Shown: positions 12,870 to 24,500 of the stretch, in pieces
How the letters are laid out: each line of letters opens with the position of its first letter
Numbering within the stretch: position 1 is the first letter of the stretch
NCBI GenBank assembly: GCA_030141605.1
Contig: JAQGDQ010000431.1
Location: forward strand, 124,001-188,000
Direction of reading: 5' to 3'
From: Tubiluchus corallicola
Lineage: Eukaryota; Priapulida; Priapulimorpha; Priapulimorphida; Tubiluchidae
Length of the DNA: 64,000 nt
Made by a program: the position numbers and the translations under genes
Notes under the pieces: model-generated
What the model saw: the letters and a program-made list of their open reading frames with translations, nothing else
Told to the model about the DNA's origin: nothing
Databases searched by the model: none

Positions 12870-12950
12870 TTTAATATTATCCAGCCGCAGTATCGAACTC
12901 ACGACCTCCCAGATTGAAAGCTGACAGTGCTGTAGGTTTTAATGTCTGTC
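12870..12950 (-). repeat. decayed tRNA-like SINE fragment
   Basis: The minus strand has GAGGTCGTGAGTTCGATACTG, where GTTCGATAC fits the Pol III B box, preceded by AGCACTGTCAGCTTTCAATCTG as in a tRNA anticodon arm. No cloverleaf closes, so it is not a tRNA gene. Confidence 0.4.
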
Positions 12951-13978
12951 TGAATAATTATTTAGCAGATTTTAGTGCACTTAGTAGCAAAAAACTTTTA
13001 GCTTGATTTGTATGCGTTAGCAGATTTACAAAAATTTTGTATTCAAGAATATAGATAGCGGATTATAGTTTCAGAATGTATTGAGGAAATGCAGGTAGAA
13101 TTGTTCGTTCCGTTAATGTGACTAGGATTGCTAGTACAGTTTGAAAAGAACAACACAGTCTCAATCTAGCCTGTGTAAATGTTCATCCATACCAGCCTGC
13201 TATAATTGTTACTCAACCTTGCGATGTGTCTTTTCATTTCTTAGTTATGAAATTTTTTGGTAGGCCTAATAGCAATTGTCTTTCACTGATATGGTAATAA
13301 CATTAGATTGGCAACATTTAAAAAAGTTTAATAAAGAAATGGTGCAAAAATGTACTTAAAGTGACATGGAAGTCTCGAAATTCACTTATTTTGCTTGTCA
13401 GAAATGACACTGTGAACGTGACCGAATTTTGAAGCTAGCATTTCATTTTTATCTGCTACATGCTGTTACATGTGGGTTCTTAAAATGCGTTATTACTTAT
13501 TAGAAATTAGGGTTGTCTTTAAGAAAATTTTTAGAGTAGTTATTATTCCTGTTACTTGGTTCATCAACTAGTCCTGGTGAAGGGCTAACATATTTATTAA
13601 TACGTGCTAAAAAGTATAACAGCATGTAAGCTGTAGGATCACTGCTAACATCTAAAATATTTAAATAATCCGGCAAGATGAGAGTTGCAACGGTTTTTAT
13701 CTGCGGTTATGTGTGGCGTCAGTTGCAAAAGAAATCACTAAAAATAAACGCAATTGAACTCAAACGCTTCTTGTTGCTATGGGGCATGGAATGGACGTCG
13801 TCTGCTCCGTTTAAAGTTTTTTAATAATGCACTGTAAGGAACATTTTCCACAGTTATGTACGACTCCGTAAATATTTGGATCGATATTATGATAAAGTTT
13901 TCGTGTAGGAAGAAAGATGAATTATTGTAATCGTTCTTGGCCACGGGCCTGTAACGATGCAGTGAGTAAAGTCATGGC

Positions 13979-16924
13979 ATGGCAATCACTTGGTCCAAAG
14001 TCAAACGAGAATTTGTCAAACGTACAACTAGGAAAGATATATATGTGTTTTGTTCGGTCGTTTTATGTACATTTCTTTTTGCTTGCTGCATCAACGATTT
14101 CATTGCTTACATGTTTACTGAAGAAACACGTTATGCTACACAGCCGTATGCATTTCTTTTACTTGTAAGTAATAAATAATTTAAATAAATGTACTTAAGT
14201 AAGTTACTAACTAAATAGTAATACTACTAGGTCTTATTATAGTAGTTTAATAGTAGCGTCTTAAGCCGTCTTTGTAGCATATTAATTTCTGAAACGACAA
14301 TATGTCGCTTGTGAGTTTACATGCAGTCACTGGTATAACAACACAACGGGATTGAATTTATTCAGATCAGGAGCAAAATGCGACAAAGGCGATACATTAT
14401 CGTTTATTTAACACTAGTTTTGTGGAAGATTCTTTCAATAGTGTATTTTCTAAGGTTAAATGCTGACAAGGCTACACGTAGTAAATATTTTGCTGTTGAA
14501 TGAGTTTACCACTGTCCTTCACATTCTTAAGCATTATGGGTGCAGGTTGCTTTTTAATTCCACTGACTCAGCAACTTATCTCTTTTTTATTTTTTACCAA
14601 CCTTTTTTACTCGTAACTACAACCTCACTTCAACAAAACATTAAGTTTTTACCTTAATCCGCTTTATGAACTTATTTCTTATGTGTGGGGAATTGTAAAC
14701 TTTAGCCTGAATCAATTCCGTTATCAAAGGTTCTTTGATGGTACTTTGAATTAGGTAAAATAATTTTCAAAGAAAAGATATTGAATTGGGTGAAATGTCT
14801 TGGAAACTTACTATTCAAATTCCCTGAACGAAGTAAACAGTGAGAACAATAAACAGTTCTAAATTCACCTGTTTGGTGACCATGGTCAATGTTGCTTGAC
14901 TTTGCACACGTGATATTGCTGGCCACATGCTGTGAACATTCAACTGTCTTCTCCCCCCCCCCCCCCAAGTACGTTTATAAGTCCAGTCAGCCCCGACCAA
15001 TGGTATCAATAAAACAGCACAATTTGTAATTGTAAAAAGACTTTTAAAAATTGTACACAAAATTTATTGATGGCAAGAGAACAAAAGAAGTCGCATATAT
15101 GATCTTCAATATCTTATTTAGATTTTTTTGTCTGCATTCCTGCACTATGCGTTCATCTAATTTGAAGGTACTCAGTTATGGCTATTTCAGCAATATTTGT
15201 AAGTTTAATTGTTATAATTGTATTGCCTTGCATAATTGTTGCAGTTTCATGCTGGCTTAGTTGCCAATGGTCTGGAAGTTAGTGCACGTTTTCAGTTATA
15301 TAATCATTTGGAGACAAACGTTAATTTTATTTCAGACAAGAAAGTCCATATGAAAATACAATACAATGCACAAAATCCGTGAAATTAAAATAGCCTTAAC
15401 TAAAATCTAATTACTAAAAATAAAGTTTAAATTAATTGCACACAAACACATGTATACAAGTAATTATTAATACACAATCCATAAACATAATTTTATTATT
15501 TAAAATTCAAAAGTGCAATTAGTAAATCGTTAAGTCTATGGAACAGAAGTGACCTTCATTCGCATACAAAGTAGAATGAATGAATAAGCATCACTCTCTA
15601 AAATAGATTTAATGTGTAAATTAGAAGTATTAAAAAATCTATTTCTAAAAGAAAATACGAACTTGCGCACAAGTACGTTAAAATATGGGATACCTAAATA
15701 TACTGTCATTTCACGTGCACTGCAATCATGAAGAAGTGAAAATAGTTTGCATTTACACTTGTTATAAGTAATTTTGATTTCCTTCAAGACGTAACCATTG
15801 TATTTACGCCTCAACGATATACCATATATACACGTACAAAAGTTTTTAAATAAAGATATTTTAACATCAGTATTGCATTTACTAAAATGTTGAATTATAA
15901 TATTAGCTATAGTGGCTAAGCATTTTCGTGACAAAAAAGATTGCTTTTTGAAAAACAACCAATTTTGCATTCGTTTTAAAATGTTAGAGTTTCATTATTT
16001 TTGCAGGTGCTTCACGTGCTTTCATTTTTCTTCGCTATATTGGGGTTTGTATACATGTCTCAAGTTGGACAATCTTTTGCAGAAATTCACGCAAAGGTTG
16101 TAGTTGCAGTATTTTCTGTTGGTGAGCAATTTAAACAGTATTTAAACTTACCTTTTTAACGTTAAGTTAGCTATTGCACTCACACTCATTAAAATACATG
16201 ACTGACAAAAGAAGATTCGCTAACCTAAAACTTGTATTACTTTGATTTATTGAAGATCTTCAATTTTACAAAGCAGCTATATGGGGTTCTAATATTGCCG
16301 TGTGCAAGTTATGATGTCTCCCATATTGAGCGCACACTTATATGTTACCTTATATTGCCAAATGTTGTACATCCAAGTCAGCAGTTTGTCAAGCGTTTTA
16401 CTAAATACTAGTATCTAATAGTAGTAACACTATTGTTAAGTTTGTGGCACACCAAGCTCTGATTACTGTTAAATCAGCAATGGGTTTTAATTGACGTCAT
16501 ATGTGTTGCACATTCAGCTGTAGTAGTTATCAGTTAGAAAATGGACATGATATTTTTGCAAAGAGGTCAGTGAGAAAAAAGCTTTGATAGCAAACCAACA
16601 GGTAATTGTTAATATCGCTAGAGTTATATTACCTGTTGGTTTCCTATCAAAGTCTTTTTGCTCACTGTTCTGCTTTTCAAAAGTACTGCATCAAATACTT
16701 AGAATGTTTGATTTTAATTTTTTAAACACAGCACAGCTGTAATCAATTCTAGATTACATTGTTGCATGTTAATTTGCCAGAAATTGTACTGCTTATATAT
16801 TTTATCAGAAATACTAGGCCCATTAATCCTTTTTACTATTGTTATGTTGTTTTATTACTAATCGTATGAATAATCGTGTCTGATAACACTTTTTATGAAT
16901 TACTATATTCGAAATAAAATGATG

Positions 16925-16987
<63 letters not shown>

Positions 16988-17249
16988 TTTAAATATATAT
17001 TAGCTGATAGATTTGTTTTGCTTGTTTTACGTGCTATTAATAATGTTTTGCGTACAACAACAGTTACTCTCCCGGATTTTATTCATTACTAAACTATAAA
17101 ATTTTTTTGTTCTAGTTTTCAACTTTCTGACATTCGTGATACGTGCGACAATGGAAGTCGTCTTTAAGTATTACAGACACGAGTTCTATCTTGTGGCTCA
17201 AGATGACCCCGTAGTATCGAAGAGTTACACTGATGGCACTTCACAATAG
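13979..17249 (+). CDS. unidentified 144-residue protein with three membrane segments, three exons
   Basis: Exons 13979-14164, 16007-16121 and 17116-17249 have GT/AG borders (donors GTAAGT and GTGAGC; pyrimidine-rich acceptors). Phases 0 and 1 chain to one open frame ending in TAG. The basic N-terminus (KVKREFVKRTTRKD) precedes hydrophobic segments at about residues 21-47, 56-79 and 91-112. A polar tail follows with an acidic QDDP motif. An in-frame TAA lies 12 nt before the ATG, so this is the first Met of the frame. An AATAAA follows 239 bp after the stop. I do not recognise the family; comparison by memory with TMEM138, TMEM216, JAGN1 and LAPTM proteins gave no convincing match. Topology suggests an endomembrane or plasma-membrane protein. 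Two upstream ATGs (13917, 13974) are in another frame that closes within exon 1. Support is structural (splice sites, phase, hydrophobicity), not by homology. Confidence 0.6.
15536..15985 (-). pseudogene. LINE reverse transcriptase C-terminal remnant
   Basis: A 144-codon open stretch contains FCTCIYGISL, ITYNKCKCKLFSLLHDCSA and YLGIPYFNVLVRKFVFSFRNR, the typical C-terminal pattern of non-LTR pol proteins. It lacks the catalytic core. It lies in intron 1 of the three-segment membrane protein gene, on the opposite strand. Confidence 0.75.
16568..16667 (+). ncRNA. miRNA-precursor-like hairpin in intron 2 of the membrane protein gene
   Basis: Two arms of 39 and 40 nt (16568-16606 and 16628-16667) are inverted complements with only two mismatches and one 1-nt indel. 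They are separated by a 21-nt loop. The host intron is on the same strand, so the hairpin would be transcribed. It could equally be a very small foldback or MITE remnant; no other copy is visible in this window. Confidence 0.4.
16919..16986. repeat. (AAT)n microsatellite
   Basis: About 68 bp of uninterrupted ATA triplets in intron 2 of the membrane protein gene. Confidence 0.95.
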
Positions 17250-17487
17250 CATCTAAACTGTAAATAAGATGTAAATACCTCTCACACACAGTTTTGAAGA
17301 TTCTGTGATGAGGAGATTTAGTGCAGTGACTATGAGCATTACAAATGTACCAGTTCAGGAAAGGACCTGTAATGAATTGAAAAGTGACGAGCGACGGTAA
17401 CATAGGCTTGTGTGGGCCCACACAATATATGTCATGACACCAATTCTGAATTTATTTAATTTATTGTTATGTTTATGTTAGTATGTT

Positions 17488-17493
17488 AATAAA
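17488..17493 (+). terminator. AATAAA poly(A) signal of the three-segment membrane protein gene
   Basis: Canonical hexamer 239 bp downstream of the TAG stop at 17247-17249, on the same strand. The sequence after it is T-rich, as expected of a downstream element. Confidence 0.5.
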
Positions 17494-18458
17494 ATGTTTC
17501 TTTGTTTACTTTTTCCTATACTGGTTTTTATTATTACTGTACATATAGTGCATTCACGTGATAATTTATTTCTTTAAATTCTTTATTTACACATTTAAAC
17601 CATTGCATTTTGAAGAAACTCTACCGTACCTGCTTTGTCAGAATAAAAGAAGTTATTAATGATGTTCTAAATATAGTCAATACATGCAAGCAAACATTCT
17701 GGTGAAATCAAAATGAAGAAAAAACTCATTTTCATGTATTAAGATAGGTATTAAAAGGAGTTATAATGTTGGAAGAGAGTATATATTGAAAAATAATAAC
17801 TTGACTGATTTAGGATTACCATCATTGTTTGCTGGAATTTATATTTTAATTTCAAAAGAATCACTAGTGCATTAATTTGTATTTTATCCATATACTGATT
17901 ATAGAAAATCATTATTTTTTGTTCTGATAAAGCATTTAATGTGATTTCTGCAAAATATGAAAGCTTAAACAAATTTTCTATTATTTGAGCTAAAATTATT
18001 ATCATTAGGATACTGGTTGATTGTGATACATACAATTGGTATATGAATAAGAACCAGTCCAATCTTAACTAAAATAATGCTTTTTGTTACGGGAGTAGGA
18101 GGTTCTCTAAAAATTAGTATTCGTTGCATAATAGCTAGTACACAAAGGCATTGTCTAGTAAAAAACTGAATTGATTTCTGTTGGAAAATTTATACTTTGC
18201 AATATCTGTGTATAGATTAAAAACTAGCAGTGCAAGTCACTGATTTAAGAAAAATATAATTAGTTCGTGAATTAACTCAATAAAATATTTTTAAGGAACA
18301 TTAATAAAATTGCCATTACAGTTTTGAATTTTAAAATTTCCGTTAAGACTATCAGTGCATTAAACAAAAATGGTATACACACTGAGTTATGACTTTTTTG
18401 AAAGGATTTGGAACAGCATTGATATGATTCAGTCTAATTATCTGTTGTCGAATCTACT

Positions 18459-18620
18459 CATCATCATCATCATACGCCCGTCACGTCTATTGTAGACACT
18501 GGGCAGGCAGAATTCTAAAATAAAAGAAATCTGCCTTCGAACAGGTGAACGCAGCAGTAATCCAGCAAAAAAACTAGACACTGCTACGCCAGTGGCTTGT
18601 CAGCACCACTTCCGCTAAAT
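18459..18620 (-). repeat. tRNA-derived SINE with GAT tail
   Basis: Read on the minus strand: an A-box-like TGGCGTAGCAGTG, a B-box-like CTGTTCGAAGGC about 45 nt on, a body with TTAGAATTCTGCCTGCC, and a (GAT)n tail. A second, older copy lies at 53960-54110. Confidence 0.55.
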
Positions 18621-19119
18621 CGAATCTACTACTCCTTTGTGCTCGACGAGAGATGGCAGCACGGTCAACAACAAACCACAGCTGTAACAAAGTATAGGAA
18701 AAGGAAATGACGAAATTTTATTGTTACGTATTTCGTTTTTGCGGTTAACGGCTACCCTAGCGGCATCAAACGGCGGATGATTAAAAAGTTTTGAGCTGTG
18801 CTCTGACTGTAATAATAATATTCTTACGTCTACCAATAGTGTTGGCATACGCGTAATTTTGATAAGCCAAAATCACTTTTGCGTTTTTAATAAAAGAAGA
18901 ATATCTCAAATAAAAGCAATTATTAGTTTAAAAGACTAAAAACATTTCATGAAAACGAAAAACAGTTGTAGCAACAAGTTTGTATTATGTACTTGCAACT
19001 ACATCTTCAGTTTTCTTGTAAGTAAAATTTTATTGTTCTTCCTGAGGAAAGACGCTAGCTGACTGTGTGATGGGCTGCCTACTATGTAAAAAAGTAATGC
19101 ATTTTTTATTGATTTCTTG

Positions 19120-19183
19120 ATTTTTCTCTCCCTCCCTCTCTTAGAGAGAAAGAGAGAGGGATAGGAAGAGAGACAGTGAACGG

Positions 19184-19231
<48 letters not shown>

Positions 19232-19272
19232 GGGAGGGAGAGAGAGAGAGGGAGAGAGAGAGAGAGAGAGAT
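19120..19272. repeat. (GA)n microsatellite with opposing (TC) start
   Basis: A short CTCTCCCTCCCTCTC switches to GAGA-rich sequence over about 130 bp. Ser-Leu open frames on the minus strand are artefacts. Confidence 0.9.
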
Positions 19273-21511
19273 ACTTCTTTTCCTTTTGTTGAAGGTTCTG
19301 CCATTTGTTTCTTGGTCGTTTTACTCCAATGCGAGGTAGCGAATTTGGCACATTTAAAATTGCACCTATTTACGTGCCCTGCAATTAATCTGTATAGTTA
19401 CACATATATTATATTGTAGGTTTGCATATAAATAATTCGCACACAACATGTAGTTGCATACGGTGCTTCATATAAAAATAATCATTGCAGTAGTAGAGAT
19501 GAGTAGGACTGAACTGCCAGCCTAGGGCATCGTAACGTCTTGATACACCCATGCACACAGACTCACATACGTGTACGATGTATGCATTATTACATACAAA
19601 GATTCTATGAAGCTGAGCCTATATATTTAACTATATAAAATGATTACCCTTAGCACCTAGGCCTGTATAAAGTCAATTAATTTAAGCCCATCAATAAATA
19701 ATATTTATAAAGGCTTGTCAGTGGATTTAGCCACAGGTGTTTTATTAGTACGCTTATACAAGTACATGCTTTACACGTAAACAAACTGTATTTAATGAAC
19801 ACTTATTTTGACATAAGCCTAACTGAATCTTAAAAAATAGGCTAAATATAAGTGACGTCTACACATGATGTATAAAGTGTTATGACACGCATGCCGATTC
19901 TAATTTATGTTCCACGTTGGCTTCTCACCTGAATTCCATAACTTGATTTTGACCTAGTTAGTTGGTTGTTATAGAGGTGGAAGTAATACCGGCTGCTTAG
20001 GATGACAGCTCTGGTGTTTCGTTTTGTTATTTTTTGTTCACTGATAATAAAAAAGAGGAGTAATGTCATAAATGCATCTCCGTTTGTTCCACATCATTTT
20101 ATAACCAACTCCAACTCATAACAAAGGCCAATGTATGATTACATGCTTTTTAAACATCTTTTAACTTGGAATCAGCAAAACATGTAGATGCTTAGATTAA
20201 GTTTTGTTCTGGAAAAATCAATTGCTCTTCTGAAAAAATTGATTTCTTTCTATGAAAGGTATTACACATGAAAGTCAGTCCTAATATTTTTTCAAGTTAT
20301 ATTTCCTGATAAGAACATATTAAATAGGAATGTTTTTTAGAAAAAATATTTCTCCAGAAATAGAATACTACATGAGCCAGGTATTTGCAAAGTTTCTTTA
20401 TGATCAACTTTCTTAACTTCTTTTGTAAATAAGCCTATTAATTTTCATGAGATACGATTATAATAGTTTTCATTTTAACTACTAATTATTCTTAATGCCT
20501 TATGCTTGCTTTAAATAATATTCAAAAATATAACAGCTGCTATGAATCGTCAGAGAGAGATGTAGGCCTTGCAGTCTTTGCTTAGTGTACAAAATATTTA
20601 ACTTGTCACAACAGTTACAAAACTGTGTTATAATTAACGTTTTATTATAATTACCTGGCTGCATCCTTGCGAAATTTAAAAGGATATTTTTATTTGTGTT
20701 TTCGCAACTTATTGCTGAGCAATTTATGAGCGCCTGTTAACCGGCCTGGCTTTGGTGGTCTCATCAATTCATCTGCTACAGTACAGACAGCTTGCGCAAT
20801 ATCGTACCCAACAGCAACGTTCCGTACTGCTCTGCCGCTAGGGCGACACTAACTGCGCGAACTGCTGCGCAGTAAACCCCTACTTTGTTTTTGGATACTT
20901 TGGCTGTACCAACTAATCACAAGCACGCAACGTAACGTTGTTTTCGTTCAGGCGTGTGGGTTGTTGATTTTACGGAGTTTTATTGAATCTGGAGATTTAC
21001 AGGTCTACTGACACGGAAGTTTTAAAATTCAGAAGCAGGTCAGCCATCTTTTCAACAGAGTCAAACAAAGAGATGTAAGATACCGCGCTAGGCCTCTTAT
21101 AAAGTTTGCAGGACACTTGCTGTAACTTGTTTGAAAGTTGTGTCCGTAGGCCTACTACATTGGAGATTTTGTATAAGTGCATGTGATTGCTGTCATTATT
21201 CTATGTTGTAGAAATAATTAATTATTTGATAGCTTTTAAAAACAATTTGTCAAGTATACAGAGAAAAGTGCAACTGATCAGTTAACAAGTGCACTACAAA
21301 ACCTCATCAATGCGGCGAGAGGCTCAATGGAGATGTGATGCTTTAATTACCACTTTACTCAGACATAACTATTTCTTTGTAGATTGCTGTGTAGCGGAGC
21401 TGCAGAGTTAGTTTTAAATTAGCATTTGATCTCATATGGCTTGTAAACATTCTTAATTTCTTAGTATAGTTTAGCATAGTCTTATAAAAGAGGAGCACGA
21501 ATTGATATTTT

Positions 21512-21531
21512 GTGCCACTGTTGTCTTACAG
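21512..21531 (+). promoter_or_regulatory. 3' splice acceptor just before the ALDH2 start codon
   Basis: A pyrimidine-rich stretch ends in CTTACAG, with AG at 21530-21531, 24 nt before the ATG. It indicates either an upstream non-coding exon or a spliced-leader trans-splice site. The donor exon is not identifiable by eye; the relatively GC-rich stretch at about 20740-20960 is the nearest candidate promoter region. Confidence 0.4.
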
Positions 21532-21555
21532 TGTCGTGTTGCATTCATTGTCATA

Positions 21556-24500
21556 ATGGCAAGGCTGGTGTCTAGATTAAATCCTCTGCTTGGTACATTG
21601 CGCAGCAGGGTGTTATACTCTACAGTTACGGTTCCTGGTGTGCCGGCTCCGCAAACTGATGTACAACCACACTATAATAAGGTAAACAGCTTGTCAGCGT
21701 AATGTATAATTGAACAACAATTGTGTGCTTGCAAACCAAAACTGTCCAAAAGTCGGTATTTTAAATCGAGTTACGATGCTTCAATGTAGAATGCATCAAA
21801 AATTGTGTCAAATATCAGTTTTTTTGTTTTTTTTACAAAAAGAAACGCTAAATATATTGGAGTTTTATGTTCTAACATCAGGAAATTACTTGAAAAATAT
21901 TAAAAATTTAACTTTGTAACTCTTTGCACATCTTTCTACCTAGAAATGAGTATCGTGTTTGTTAAAACTGGTATTTTCAACTGTGATATTAGCTCTTGGA
22001 AGCAGCTATTTTTCTTGCGTTTTTTTCTGTTACCTAGCCCAAATTTTCGTTTGGAAAAGCCAGTGACATCTACAGGATGTAGATGTCACTTCAATGTGTT
22101 CTTGCAAAGTCCATAGTGTTTTCGTAGGCTTGCTAAGTGTTTTTGCGAAGCATTACAAAAACAATGGCAAACTTTAACATTGAGTTTCTCAAGATTATGT
22201 TTTTCAATGCATAGCCTGCACCTCAACTTCAACGTTAATTATCTCAGCTAAAATAACATAGAGTGATGAGCTTGGGATCAAAGTGATCCTCTTGAAATAG
22301 AGATTCGGAATATGTGAATAACTAAAAAATCTTAAAGTAAAACCAGACCCAATCTTAAACTGTAGGTTTAAAAAAATCTACTGTTTAAAATTTTGAAAGG
22401 AAACATACTTTTTTTTCAAAAATAACTTACGCGAACGAATTGTTACCATGCAAATACAATTCCACGTTTGCACAATTAGTTATTCGCTGTTACATGCATT
22501 GAGTTAGATGGGCACTAGCGCCTACACTTCGGAAACGCATTGCAGATTTAAACAATCTCACTGATGTAGTCAGTAAACTATTTTGCTTGAATATTAGATC
22601 ATATCTTCCGTCGTTTATAACAAGGTGTCTAATAGGTTGTCTCAAGTTCAGGGTAAATACCCGGTACAGTTTGCTACAGTAGCGATCGTCGTGCACACTG
22701 AATACACAATTGCTGCAGATTTAGTGAGAAAATTTAAGCAATCTCACCGAAATAGTCTGTCTGCGACTTCTTTAAGACTAAATTTCCTTCTTTCATTAAC
22801 TTAACGTCTTATTTAACACTTGATCAAGCAGTATTTTCCGATATTTTAACTAGATTTTGGCAGTTCAAAAAATCTGTAGCCATTCCACAGCGCACGCATG
22901 CGCAATACCGAGTTACGTATTTCGCTATTTTAAAAATGGTGATAAACTAATAAACTTACTTACAAAAAACAGGTGCTGTACATCTCAGTTCAGATGTGTT
23001 AGCTTGTGATAAACTGCACATGTTCGACAGCTCGTGGGAGTACAGCAGTAAACTTGAAATTTGAATTTTTATCTTAAAACTTGCCTAGTTTTAGCACAAC
23101 ACACTGAACATCTTACAGTAGTACTGTACTTCAATTTTCGCCTTCTCAGTTCTCTCGAAAATTTTGTTAACTTGTGATGTCATCAATAGTTGGGCTCACC
23201 CGCCGCTATTTATGTTTTTAGTTTATTATTTAATTATCAGTAACTCTTTTGCAGTATTAATCGTGTTAAAATGTATACTTTTTATCGGACTTGAAAATTG
23301 GGTAGTATATGAAAAATCATCCTGTCTTCCTTTCACTACCGACTTTTGCTGTCCAAGCGCACAATTAATGATAGAATGTCTGAGCACAGAGTAAAACATT
23401 CTGTTATTTGAAGTTATACTTTTCTGCAGATTTTTATTAACAATGAATGGCACAACTCTGCTAGTGGAAAGACTTTTTCAACAATCAATCCGTCGACAGG
23501 AGAAAAAATATGTGACGTGGCGGAAAGTGACAAGGTTGTGATTAAGTACAAGTTTGATAATCACATTATTTGCATGAATCTTCTTCAAATTCAACATAGT
23601 TGAACAGTCTCGTATAAACACTAGAATTGAATGACTGTTACATAATGTAAGGATGAAGAAATAAGTTTTAGTAAAAAATATTTTTTTTAATTAGCGGTAC
23701 AGTTAAAATGGGGTAGACTTAAACCCAAAATGTATCAGAGTGTTGTGTCTGATTAGTTGAAATTTTGTGTGTTAGCCAATTTCACGCAAGTGATAATGTA
23801 CAATTGTTACGGTGCAAACACGGCTGTTACTGAAAGCTTTTTTCATTTTTTTATCAAAAATTGATTTTTAATTTGTCTAAGGTAAGCAAATGCATTTCAT
23901 ATAATAATTTTCAATGAAAATCCATTGTGTGAGGAGTAGAAACCTTCAGAAACTGTCAAGACTGACATAATTGTTGCTTAGTGGGAGCAGTTTTTCATGA
24001 ACCCATGCAAAATGTAGCAAACACTTGCGCTCCTGAAAGAGTTAAATATCTTACTTGATTTTACACGTTTTCATTAAAAAAATTTCTAATGTGTGAAATC
24101 ATCTGCCAGAGATGTTTGGTCTTTCTTGCAACAACACAAAATGTTTTTGCAAAACACGCAGTGCCAACGAAATTCTGTTAATGGAGAGAAACTCTGCCAA
24201 CTAGTTAAAGAAAAACAAACATCGTCTTCTTCTATTTAGGCCAATTATTAGCCAAGCTGATAAATCAAATCTTTCTTCATTTTATATATATGTATGCATG
24301 TATGTATGTTGTATACATGATGACACGATGGTATACGTGATGGCAAATAAAACATTATGTGAATTAATATGATAATTGTTATTGAGAGTATTAAAGATAT
24401 GATAAATGATCAATTGCAAGTTTTTGCAAAATGTTTGTATGTATCTGAGTAAGAAAGACTTAGGACATAAATATATATAACTCATATGAATTATGAGAGA

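Larger units (their letters stand above)
11700..13978. other. intergenic, upstream of the membrane protein gene
   Basis: Contains a poly(G) run near 12055, the (TAA)n array and a SINE fragment. The last 300 bp before 13979 presumably hold the promoter, but no definite TATA box is evident. Confidence 0.5.
17500..21530. other. intergenic, no coding exon seen
   Basis: Contains the SINE and (GA)n tract. The relatively GC-rich stretch 20740-20960 (GCCGCTAGGGCGACACTAAC, CTGCGCGAACTGCTGCGCAG) is the best place for an ALDH2 promoter or non-coding first exon. Confidence 0.45.

Noticed and set aside
12870-12950. Possible tRNA gene
   Set aside because: The B box is good, but no acceptor stem or full cloverleaf can be formed.
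18999-19351. Ser/Leu-rich open frames on the minus strand
   Set aside because: They follow from the GA/TC microsatellite; no start context or splice support.
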